This document shows, piece after piece, positions 14,331-21,226 of a DNA stretch of 24,683 nt; the stretch's first letter is position 1; each line of letters begins with the position of its first letter. Both the position numbers and the translations under genes were made by a program. The notes under the pieces are model-generated. The model was not told the origin of the DNA. It did not search any database and saw nothing but the letters and a program-made list of their open reading frames with translations. The stretch comes from CAZHRJ01 sp964534765 (GTDB taxonomy: Bacteria > Lindowbacteria > 2-12-FULL-62-27), in the NCBI GenBank assembly GCA_964534765.1, contig CAZHRJ010000034.1, forward strand, positions 1-24,683, written 5' to 3'.

Positions 14331-15902
14331 GTGGCGACCATGACGAAAAAACACAAGGCGGGGACGCAACCTGCCCGAAAGTCTAATTCGAAACCGGCGG
14401 GGGCGCGACCGGAATCCAAGGGGCTCATGACCATCGTCCAGAATTTTATAGATGGCAGATGGCAGCCGGCGGAATACAATGACACCATCGACGTCGAGAA
14501 TCCCTCAAACGGTCACATCATCGCCAAGGCCCCGGCTTCAACGGTACGGGACGCCAAGTCGGCGATCGAGGCGGCGCGCAAGGCATTCGCGGGTTGGAAG
14601 GCCACCCCGCCGATGGCGCGCGCGCGGTTCGTTCTCAAGGCCTTTCAGATCGCCGAGGCGCGCAAGGAAGAACTGGCCCGGATCATGGCGATCGAGGGCG
14701 GCAAGGTCCTCTCTGACGCCAGGGGCGAAATCACCAAAGGCAATAATCTCCTTGAATTTTATGCCGGGGAAGGATTCCGATTCTACGGCGAATCCGCTCC
14801 ATCCGAACTGGCGCAGAATTTTCTCTTCACCCTCCGCCAGCCCATCGGCGTGGCGGCGGTCGTCACCCCATGGAATTTCCCCTGGGCCATCCCCTGCTGG
14901 AAAATCGCGCCGGCTCTGGTCGCCGGCAACACCGTCGTCTTTAAACCAGCCAGCTTCACTCCGTGGCTCGCGGCGGAACTTGTCCGGTGTTTCGATGAGG
15001 CTGGATTGCCCAAAGGCGTCCTGAATTTTATCGTCGGCCCCGGCTCGACCGTCGGCAACGAACTCATCACCCATCAGGCCGTCCGCGTCATTTCCTTCAC
15101 CGGGTCCACCGGCGTCGGCCGAAAAGTCGAGGAGATGTGCGGAATTTTGAACAAAAAAGTCACTTGCGAAATGGGCGGGAAAAACCCGTGTGTCATTCTC
15201 GCCGACGCCGATCTGGACGCAGCCGTGGGCGGCGTCATCCGCGGCGCATTCGGCAACGCCGGCCAACGCTGCACCGCCACCAGCCGGCTTATCCTGGAAG
15301 ATTCCATCGCGGACAAATTCCTCGACAAGCTGCTTCCGGAAGTCAAAAAAATAAAAGCCGGGCCCGGGCTTGATCCGGCCAGCACCATGAGCCCCCTTAT
15401 TGACCATTCCCAGCTCGACACGGTCCTCGAATACATCGCCAAGGCCAAATCCGAGGGCAACAAACTCCTGCTGGGCGGCAACCGCATTCTCAAGGACGGT
15501 CTGGACAAGGGATATTTTGTGGAGCCGACGGTATTTGATCAGGTGAAGACGACCGACACGCTTTTCAAGGAGGAAGTCTTCGGGCCGGTTCTGGCCGTGA
15601 CGCGGGTGAAAGATTTCGACGAGGCGGTGCGCGCCTCAAACGGCGTTGTCTTTGGCCTCTCCAGTTCCATCTACACCCGGGACCTCAACAAGGCGTTGCG
15701 GTACGTCGAGGCGATCGAGGCCGGAATGGTCCACATCAATTCCCCGACCATCGGCGGCGAGGCGCAAATGCCGTTCGGAGGGATCAAGGAAAGCGGTTGC
15801 GGCAACCGGGAGATGGCCAAGGAGGGCATTGAGTTTTTCACTGAACTCAAAACAGTGTTTGTCGATTACACGGGAACAATTCGGACCAGCAACATTTATT
15901 GA
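14331..15902 (+). CDS. NAD(P)-dependent aldehyde dehydrogenase (semialdehyde type)
   Basis: A 523-aa aldehyde dehydrogenase that oxidises an aldehyde to its acid with NAD(P). Motifs: VTPWNFPWAIPCWKIAPAL, NTVVFKPA (cofactor Lys), ISFTGSTGVGRKVEE, CEMGGKNPCVI (general-base Glu), FGNAGQRCTATSRLIL (nucleophile Cys), EEVFGPVLAV and a C-terminal GGIKESGCG...FFTELKTVF. The wording is nearest to succinate- or 2-oxoglutarate-semialdehyde dehydrogenases of the YcbD kind, but the substrate is not certain. A basic, Ala/Lys-rich N-terminal extension of about 37 residues precedes the domain. I chose GTG 14331 because AAGGAGAGG (14317-14325) is 5 nt upstream; the ATG at 14340 is the alternative. It is divergent from tRNA-Asp and followed after about 100 nt by an unknown gene. 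Confidence 0.93.
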   Translation: MATMTKKHKAGTQPARKSNSKPAGARPESKGLMTIVQNFIDGRWQPAEYNDTIDVENPSNGHIIAKAPASTVRDAKSAIEAARKAFAGWKATPPMARARFVLKAFQIAEARKEELARIMAIEGGKVLSDARGEITKGNNLLEFYAGEGFRFYGESAPSELAQNFLFTLRQPIGVAAVVTPWNFPWAIPCWKIAPALVAGNTVVFKPASFTPWLAAELVRCFDEAGLPKGVLNFIVGPGSTVGNELITHQAVRVISFTGSTGVGRKVEEMCGILNKKVTCEMGGKNPCVILADADLDAAVGGVIRGAFGNAGQRCTATSRLILEDSIADKFLDKLLPEVKKIKAGPGLDPASTMSPLIDHSQLDTVLEYIAKAKSEGNKLLLGGNRILKDGLDKGYFVEPTVFDQVKTTDTLFKEEVFGPVLAVTRVKDFDEAVRASNGVVFGLSSSIYTRDLNKALRYVEAIEAGMVHINSPTIGGEAQMPFGGIKESGCGNREMAKEGIEFFTELKTVFVDYTGTIRTSNIY

Positions 15903-16004
15903 ACATGCGGGCGATAGCAGAGCGGATCGGGGCGCATCCCATGAAAAGGCGGGGACGGTAACGCGCGAACACGCATGCTAATTCAGATCGTGAAAGGGTC
16001 TCAG

Positions 16005-16445
16005 ATGGCGGAGGATAAGAAACCTGATGAGGACTTGCTGGAGGAGGGCGACGAGCCGATTTCGGCGGAGGAGCTGGACGAGCGCCACCAGTTCATGGAC
16101 GAAGTCTTCGAGGATCTCGCGGCGATCCGGCATAAAGATGTCGAAATATCCTCAACGGCCTATCCCGGCCAGAACCGGTCCTACTATGTGGAGGAACTGG
16201 AGAAAGTTCATGTGCCGGGCAAGCGGGGGTTCATTTCGGCCATCCGGCTGATCAACAAAAAAATTCCGGAAATTTATCAGCCGACATTCAAATATCCGAC
16301 CGAGGCCGTCAGATGCCGCAAGGAGGGGGACGACCTGATTTACACGATGGTCTACTCCTATGATCCGAGCGTGCTGCATTCATTCCGGCACATCTACAAA
16401 AAGAACAAGCCGGACATGTGCATTTTCCTCCGGTTCAGGGAATAG
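16005..16445 (+). CDS. Hypothetical protein, 146 aa
   Basis: I do not recognise this protein. The first 40 residues are strongly acidic (DEDLLEEGDEPISAEELDE) and probably flexible. The rest looks like a compact alpha/beta domain: an EVFEDLAAIRHKDVEIS segment, a YYVEELEKVHVPGKRGF strand pair, IRLINKKIPEIYQPTFKYPTE, then LIYTMVYSYDPSVLHSF and a CIFLRFRE end. No signal peptide or membrane helix. ATG 16005 is chosen because GAAAGGG (15992-15998) is 6 nt upstream; an ATG 30 nt earlier is in frame but has no ribosome site. It ends 47 nt before the heptose epimerase and is probably co-transcribed with it. Codon usage matches its neighbours, so it looks like a resident gene. Confidence 0.68.
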   Translation: MAEDKKPDEDLLEEGDEPISAEELDERHQFMDEVFEDLAAIRHKDVEISSTAYPGQNRSYYVEELEKVHVPGKRGFISAIRLINKKIPEIYQPTFKYPTEAVRCRKEGDDLIYTMVYSYDPSVLHSFRHIYKKNKPDMCIFLRFRE

Positions 16446-16492
16446 ACGGCCCTCGTCAGCGACCACGACTCCACAGTCAATCTGATTTCCGG

Positions 16493-17476
16493 ATGATCAT
16501 CGTCACCGGCGGCGCCGGGTTCATCGGAAGCGCCCTGGTCTGGCGGCTGAACCAGGCCGGAGTCCGGGACGTTTTGATTGTTGACCGGCTTGCATCAGAC
16601 GAATCCAAAGACGCCAAGCGCCGGAACATTGAGCCGCTATCCTTTGCCAACTACATGGACGCGGACGAATTTCTCGCGGCCGTGACGGCCGGCCGCTTCG
16701 ATCGCGGCGTCCGGGCGATTCTTCATCTCGGCGCCATTTCCAGCACCACTGAAACCGACGCCGATCTTCTTCGTCGTAATAATACCGACTACACCCGCGT
16801 CCTCGCCGAGTTCGCCATCCACAGCGGCGTCCGGTTCATCTACGCTTCCAGCGCCGCCACCTACGGCGACGGTTCCAACGCTTACGCGGACGACATCGAG
16901 TCGCTCCAGCAGTTGCGGCCTCTCAATCTATACGGCGAGTCCAAACACCGATTCGATCTCTGGGCGAAATCCAGGGGAATTCTGGACCGGATTGTGGGGC
17001 TGAAATATTTTAATGTGTTCGGGCCGAATGAATATCACAAAGGCGACATGAAGAGCGTCGTCGTGAAAGCCTATGATCAGATCCGGAGGACCGGCACGGT
17101 CCGGTTGTTCAAGTCCTGCAATCCCCTCTACGCGGACGGGGAACAGGTCCGGGACTTCCTCTATGTCAAAGACGCCGTCGACATGACGCTTTTTTTTCTC
17201 GACCGCCCGAAGGTCAACGGCATTTTCAATATCGGTTCCGGCCTCACACACACCTGGAAGCAGCTCGTCACGCCCGTTTTCCACGCGCTGAATGTGCCGG
17301 TCGCCTTCGACTTTATCGACATGCCCGCCGAAATCCGGGACAAGTACCAGTACCACACTCTGGCCGACATGCGGCGCCTCCGGGCCGCAGGGTATGACGC
17401 CCCGGTGACGCCGCTGAATCGCGCCGTGAGCGAGTACGTTCGCGATTTTCTGATTCCGGATCGCGTGTTGACCTGA
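16493..17476 (+). CDS. hldD: ADP-L-glycero-D-manno-heptose 6-epimerase
   Basis: A 327-aa extended short-chain dehydrogenase that epimerises ADP-D-glycero-D-manno-heptose at C6 to give the heptose donor for LPS inner core. The NADP-binding VTGGAGFIGSALVWRLN is at the N-terminus. HLGAISSTTETD, ASSAATYGDG, LNLYGESKHRFDLWA (catalytic Tyr and Lys), GLKYFNVFGPNEYHKGDMKS and QVRDFLYVKDAVDM follow in the HldD order; these distinguish it from GalE. Length is normal. The start is ATG 16493, directly at the MIIVTGG motif; there is no strong ribosome site, and a longer in-frame start at 16418 overlaps the previous gene. Its presence argues for an outer membrane with heptose-containing LPS or a heptosylated glycan. 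Confidence 0.93.
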   Translation: MIIVTGGAGFIGSALVWRLNQAGVRDVLIVDRLASDESKDAKRRNIEPLSFANYMDADEFLAAVTAGRFDRGVRAILHLGAISSTTETDADLLRRNNTDYTRVLAEFAIHSGVRFIYASSAATYGDGSNAYADDIESLQQLRPLNLYGESKHRFDLWAKSRGILDRIVGLKYFNVFGPNEYHKGDMKSVVVKAYDQIRRTGTVRLFKSCNPLYADGEQVRDFLYVKDAVDMTLFFLDRPKVNGIFNIGSGLTHTWKQLVTPVFHALNVPVAFDFIDMPAEIRDKYQYHTLADMRRLRAAGYDAPVTPLNRAVSEYVRDFLIPDRVLT

Positions 17477-17518
17477 TATTCGGCTGAAACTTTTTTTCGG
17501 ATTTTTGATTAAAAAGTA

Positions 17519-17546
17519 TTGACAAATGTTTCCACGCTGATAAGAC
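17519..17546 (+). promoter_or_regulatory. Probable promoter of the kamA operon
   Basis: A perfect TTGACA (17519-17524), a 16-nt spacer and TAAGAC (17541-17546) lie in an AT-rich patch after hldD. The -10 is weak (3/6); GATAAG at 17539 is an alternative with too short a spacer. The patch is the only AT-rich intergenic DNA in this part of the window, which favours a start of transcription here. Confidence 0.38.
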
Positions 17547-17570
17547 AACGCGTGAGGGGGGATTGTCACT

Positions 17571-19037
17571 GTGCCCCAGCCTCGCCTCGCGAGGCTGATT
17601 TCATTGATACAGAAAGGATGTGGTTGCCACCAGATGGAATCGATCCAGAGCGCTCAGGGTAAAAACGGGGGGGAGGCGCCGCCGGATCCGCTGAAAGGCG
17701 AACAGATCACCCAAATTCAAGACTCGACGTCCGAGGTATCTAGTCACACGTGCCCATGGAAAGCCAAATCCATGTGGAAAGACACGCCCGACAGGGATTG
17801 GAACGACTATAAATGGCAGCTCCGGAACGCCGTCAAATCCATTGACCAGCTGAAACAATTCCTGCCGCTCACGCCTCAGGAAGAACTTCGTTTAAAAAAT
17901 GTTACCGACACCTACCATTTCATGATCGCACCATACTGGATGTCGCTCATCGACCCGAACAATCCGAACGATCCGATCCGGCTTCAGTCGGTGCCGTCCG
18001 GCAAGGAGCTGGACGTGACGTCCTACGGGGAGCCGGATTCGCTCGATGAAAAAGACGATTCGCCCGTGCCGGGTCTCACCCACCGGTATCCGAACCGGGT
18101 CCTCATGTACACCACCAACGTCTGCTCGATGTACTGCCGCTTCTGCACCCGCAAGCGCGAGTGGATCGACGGGGATTTTCAGAAGAGCCGGGCGGAGCTG
18201 GATGTCATGATCGACTATGTTCAGAGGCATGATGAAGTCCGGGACGTCATTTGTTCCGGCGGTGATCCGCTCATGCTATCGCCGGTCAAACTCGACTACC
18301 TCCTCCAGCGGTTGAAAGACATCCCACACGTCCAGATGGTCCGGCTCGGCACTCGCGTGCCGACCACGTTGCCGCAGAAAATCACGCCGGAACTCGTGGA
18401 CATACTGGAGCGGGGCAAAAAAGTATGGGTCCAGACGCATTTTAACCATCCGCGGGAAGTCACCCCGGCCGCGGCCCAGGCCGCCATGAGGCTTTTGCGC
18501 GCGGGAGTCCAGCTGAACAACCACACGGTCCTCATGCGCGGGGTCAACGACGACCCGTTCGTGATGCTCGAGCTGGTCCACCAGCTCACATCGGCCAAGA
18601 TCCGGCCCTACTACATATTTCACTGTGACCAGATCAAGGGCGCCGAGTATTTTCGGACGAGCATCTCCAAGGGCATTGAGATCATGGAATTCTTGCGCGG
18701 GCACACTTCGGGCCTGGCCGTTCCAACATACGTGGTCGACGCGCCGGGTGGAGGCGGCAAAATTCCGGTGATGCCGAACTACATTGTCTCGATTTCCGAG
18801 GAACGATGGGTATTGAGAAATTACGAGGGCATGATGGTCGCTGTGGAGGAACCGCCCAGGCCGCTTAGGCGGATCCGCCGGAGGCGCGAGCGGCGGTCGT
18901 CCGAGGGGGTCGCGAGGCTTCTGGCGGGCGATCAGCCCAGTCTCATACCGGAGCATCTGCTCCGCTACGCCCGGCGGCAGAGCCGTCAGCCGGATGTGGG
19001 AGTTGGCTCGACCGCGAGCGTCACCGCGGCCAATTGA
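17571..19037 (+). CDS. kamA: L-lysine 2,3-aminomutase
   Basis: A 488-aa radical-SAM, PLP-dependent enzyme converting L-lysine to L-beta-lysine. The iron-sulfur motif NVCSMYCRFC gives C185, C189 and C192. The PLP lysine is K397 in DAPGGGGKIPVMPNY. The two Asp residues that hold the lysine side-chain amine in the clostridial enzyme (Asp293 and Asp330, with PLP Lys337) are D353 in IFHCDQIKG and D390, at exactly the same distances from K397. This favours lysine over glutamate or arginine as substrate. It is longer than the 416-aa clostridial enzyme, with about 65 extra N-terminal residues and an Arg-rich C-terminal tail (about 428-488). GTG 17571 has GAGGGGGGA 9 nt upstream; ATG 17634 is an alternative. 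Two ATP-grasp genes follow. Confidence 0.94.
   Translation: MPQPRLARLISLIQKGCGCHQMESIQSAQGKNGGEAPPDPLKGEQITQIQDSTSEVSSHTCPWKAKSMWKDTPDRDWNDYKWQLRNAVKSIDQLKQFLPLTPQEELRLKNVTDTYHFMIAPYWMSLIDPNNPNDPIRLQSVPSGKELDVTSYGEPDSLDEKDDSPVPGLTHRYPNRVLMYTTNVCSMYCRFCTRKREWIDGDFQKSRAELDVMIDYVQRHDEVRDVICSGGDPLMLSPVKLDYLLQRLKDIPHVQMVRLGTRVPTTLPQKITPELVDILERGKKVWVQTHFNHPREVTPAAAQAAMRLLRAGVQLNNHTVLMRGVNDDPFVMLELVHQLTSAKIRPYYIFHCDQIKGAEYFRTSISKGIEIMEFLRGHTSGLAVPTYVVDAPGGGGKIPVMPNYIVSISEERWVLRNYEGMMVAVEEPPRPLRRIRRRRERRSSEGVARLLAGDQPSLIPEHLLRYARRQSRQPDVGVGSTASVTAAN
17577..17597 (+). promoter_or_regulatory. Hairpin at the kamA start
   Basis: CAGCCTCGC (17577-17585) and GCGAGGCTG (17589-17597) form a perfect 9-bp stem with a 3-nt loop, 3 nt after the GTG codon. 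It would occlude the initiation region in RNA. It is followed by ATTTCATT, not a real U-run. It could tune kamA translation, or indicate that the true start is ATG 17634 and this is part of the leader. Confidence 0.5.
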
Positions 19038-19071
19038 CTTCTGATCGGCGGTCTACGGCGGGAATCTCCTG

Positions 19072-20133
19072 ATGAAAATCGGAATCGCCTTTGATCTCAA
19101 ACCTCAAAACCCCGGAGGCCCGACCGGCGCGCGGTTGCCCGATGATTACTACGAGGAGTTCGACACGAGGGAGACGGTGGAGGCTGTCGCGGCGGCCATC
19201 CGCAGCCACGGCCATCAGACGGTCTTTCTGGGCGGCGGCATCGATTTCCTCGACCGCGTCCGTTTTTTTCCGCCGGATCTGGTCTGGAATATCGCGGAGG
19301 GCCAGGGTGGCAGGTGCCGGGAGTCGCACATCCCCGCGATTTGCGAGTTTCTCAGTATTCCCTACACCCATTCCGATCCACTCACGCTCGCCGCAACGCT
19401 GGACAAGGCGGTAGCCAAGCGCCTGGTGAGAGAGGCGGGGATCGACACGCCGGAGTTCGTCGTGATCCGCCGCGCCGAGGAGATCGGCCGGATAAAATTT
19501 CCGGCGCCGCCGCTGTTTGTGAAGCCGGTGGACGAGGGTTCGTCCAAGGGAATCCGGAACGACTCGATCGCTCGGCGGATTCTGGAGGCCGAAGAGCGGG
19601 TGCGGTGGCTGCTGGAAACGTACGGCCGGCCGGTCCTGGTGGAACAATTCATCCGCGGGCGGGAACTGACGGTCGGAATCATCGGGAACGATCTTTCGGG
19701 CGAAACCGGAATGACCGACACGGCCCAGGTCGCGGGAATTTTGGAAGTCGTGCCGAAGGGCGGGAAGGATCCTGATTTTGTATACAGTCTGGAAATCAAA
19801 CGCGATTTTGTCAATCGGGTGGAGTATATCTCTCCGCCGCCGGCGCCCCGGCCGCAGATCAAGCGGATCGAGGAGACGGCCCTGGCCGTGTACCGGGCGC
19901 TGGAATGTCGGGACGTATCGCGCATCGATCTGCGTCTCTCGGAAACCGGTGTTCCTTTTTTCATCGAGGCCAATCCCCTGCCGGGTCTGTCGCCCACCAC
20001 GGGTGATCTGCCCATCCTCTGCCGGCTCGCCGGCGTAACCTATGTCGACCTGATCGGAAAAATTCTGACGGCGGCGCAAACGCGGCTCGGACTGACCTCC
20101 GACTCCGCGCTCCAGCGCGCCGCCGCGCACTGA
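19072..20133 (+). CDS. ATP-grasp ligase, D-Ala-D-Ala ligase-like (first of two)
   Basis: A 353-aa ATP-grasp protein forming an amide or ester bond through an acyl-phosphate. Visible elements: PDLVWNIAEGQGGRCRESHIP, YTHSDPLTLAATLDKAVAKRL, LFVKPVDEGSSKGI (ATP-binding Lys and glycine-rich loop), VLVEQFIRGRELTVGI (adenine and Glu site), SRIDLR and FFIEANPLPGLSP (Mg-binding Glu/Asn). The N-terminal motif with the Glu that binds the first D-alanine in genuine Ddl is not seen, and the acceptor region differs, so peptidoglycan D-Ala-D-Ala synthesis is unlikely. It starts at ATG 19072, 34 nt after kamA, with a second ATP-grasp gene 5 nt downstream. This suggests that beta-lysine is a substrate; that is inference. 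Confidence 0.85.
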   Translation: MKIGIAFDLKPQNPGGPTGARLPDDYYEEFDTRETVEAVAAAIRSHGHQTVFLGGGIDFLDRVRFFPPDLVWNIAEGQGGRCRESHIPAICEFLSIPYTHSDPLTLAATLDKAVAKRLVREAGIDTPEFVVIRRAEEIGRIKFPAPPLFVKPVDEGSSKGIRNDSIARRILEAEERVRWLLETYGRPVLVEQFIRGRELTVGIIGNDLSGETGMTDTAQVAGILEVVPKGGKDPDFVYSLEIKRDFVNRVEYISPPPAPRPQIKRIEETALAVYRALECRDVSRIDLRLSETGVPFFIEANPLPGLSPTTGDLPILCRLAGVTYVDLIGKILTAAQTRLGLTSDSALQRAAAH

Positions 20134-20138
20134 GTCCC

Positions 20139-21194
20139 ATGCCAGGCATTCGCGCACGGCGCGGCGAAGCGCGCGTTTCCCGATCGGCCCCCAGGATTCG
20201 CCGGTCGACCAGGGACGTGGTGATACTCCACGACGACACCGACTCCCTCAAGGACCGCGTGGGTGCGGAAGCGCATGTCGGCGTCTGGGAAGCGATTTTG
20301 CCCATCGAGGAATCCCTCGTGAAGCTTGGACACCGCAGCCGCAGGATTTCTGTGGGGGCCGGGGTGACCGATCTGATTCAAAAAATACAAAACTGGCGGC
20401 CCGATCTGGTTTTCCATCTGGCCGAGACGGCTTTCGGCGATACGATCGGTGAGGCGCATCTGGCGTCTCTATTGGATCTGCTCAAGTGTCCCCACACGTC
20501 CGTCGGCGCGGAGGCGCTGATATTCTGTCGAGATAAACTAAAAGCCAAATCCATTCTTCGGGAGCACGGAGTGCTGACCCCGCAGCATGCCACCTCTTTT
20601 GACGGACGGCTCCCTGAAACCCTGCCGATGCCGCCCTGGATCTCAAAGCCGACTCTTGAAGACGGAAGCATCGGCATCACGTCGGACGCGGTCACTTCCG
20701 ATCCGATCAAACTCAGACGGCGGGTTCAGAGACTTCACCGACTTTTTTCGCAGCCAATTCTGATTGAGACTTACATCGCCGGCCGGGAATTCAATGTGGG
20801 TGTGGTCGGCGAGCAGGTCATGCCCCTGGCCGAGATCGATTTTTCCGGCCTTCCGGCGCGGTCACCGGGGATTGTGGGATACGAGGCTAAATGGAAATAC
20901 TCGTCGTTCCAGTTCAAAGGCACGGCAACCCTCTGTCCGGCGCCCGTGTCCGACGCGATCGCCCAGCGAATGTACCGGGTTGGTCTGGCAGCCCTGCGCG
21001 CGCTCAACGTGAGCGGCTACGCGCGAGTTGACATCCGGATGGACGCCAAGGGCCAGATATACATTCTGGAAGTCAATCCCAATCCCGATCTGTCCCCCAT
21101 CGCCGGCATGGCCAAGATGGCCAACATTGCCGGCTGGGGATTTGACGGACTGATTGACCGCATCCTCACACATTCCCTGATCCGGCGACACTAG
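20139..21194 (+). CDS. ATP-grasp ligase, D-Ala-D-Ala ligase-like (second of two)
   Basis: A 351-aa ATP-grasp protein, clearly different in sequence from its neighbour but with the same layout. An Arg-rich N-terminus of about 25 residues precedes DVVILHDDTDS. Then come PDLVFHLAETAFGDTIGEAHL, CPHTSVGAEALIFCRDKLKAK, WISKPTLEDGSIGI (ATP Lys), ILIETYIAGREFNVGVVG, ARVDIRMDAKG and YILEVNPNPDLSP (Mg-binding Glu/Asn). Loss of the IAEG form in favour of LAET suggests another acceptor. ATG 20139 is 5 nt after the previous stop, so the two are translationally coupled and probably act in succession or as a heteromer. The stop codon lies in the first unit of a 12-bp tandem repeat. No true Ddl features are present. 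The specific product is unknown. Confidence 0.84.
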   Translation: MPGIRARRGEARVSRSAPRIRRSTRDVVILHDDTDSLKDRVGAEAHVGVWEAILPIEESLVKLGHRSRRISVGAGVTDLIQKIQNWRPDLVFHLAETAFGDTIGEAHLASLLDLLKCPHTSVGAEALIFCRDKLKAKSILREHGVLTPQHATSFDGRLPETLPMPPWISKPTLEDGSIGITSDAVTSDPIKLRRRVQRLHRLFSQPILIETYIAGREFNVGVVGEQVMPLAEIDFSGLPARSPGIVGYEAKWKYSSFQFKGTATLCPAPVSDAIAQRMYRVGLAALRALNVSGYARVDIRMDAKGQIYILEVNPNPDLSPIAGMAKMANIAGWGFDGLIDRILTHSLIRRH

Positions 21195-21226
21195 TCCTCC
21201 GGCTAGTCCTCCGGCTAGTCCTGCGG
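21191..21226. repeat. Three tandem copies of a 12-bp unit
   Basis: CTAGTCCTCCGG occurs at 21191-21202 and 21203-21214, and once more with one change (CTAGTCCTGCGG) at 21215-21226. The plus-strand ATP-grasp gene ends with TAG in copy 1. The minus-strand TPR gene ends with TAG (read from CTA) at the edge of copy 3. The repeat therefore fills the whole 20-bp space between convergent genes. It looks like slippage or duplication; no terminator hairpin is present. Confidence 0.85.

Noticed and set aside
17571..19037. EpmB (YjeK), the EF-P beta-lysylation aminomutase
   Set aside because: EpmB is shorter and usually occurs with epmA or efp. This protein is longer, has N- and C-terminal extensions and is followed by ligases of another type.
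19021..20157. 378-codon minus-strand frame opposite the first ATP-grasp gene
   Set aside because: The plus-strand frame has ATP-grasp motifs and fits the operon; the other is a composition shadow.
19072..21194. Annotation of the two ATP-grasp genes as D-alanine-D-alanine ligases (ddl)
   Set aside because: Both share the ATP-grasp fold motifs but lack the N-terminal and acceptor-site signatures of genuine Ddl, and the neighbour is kamA rather than mur genes.
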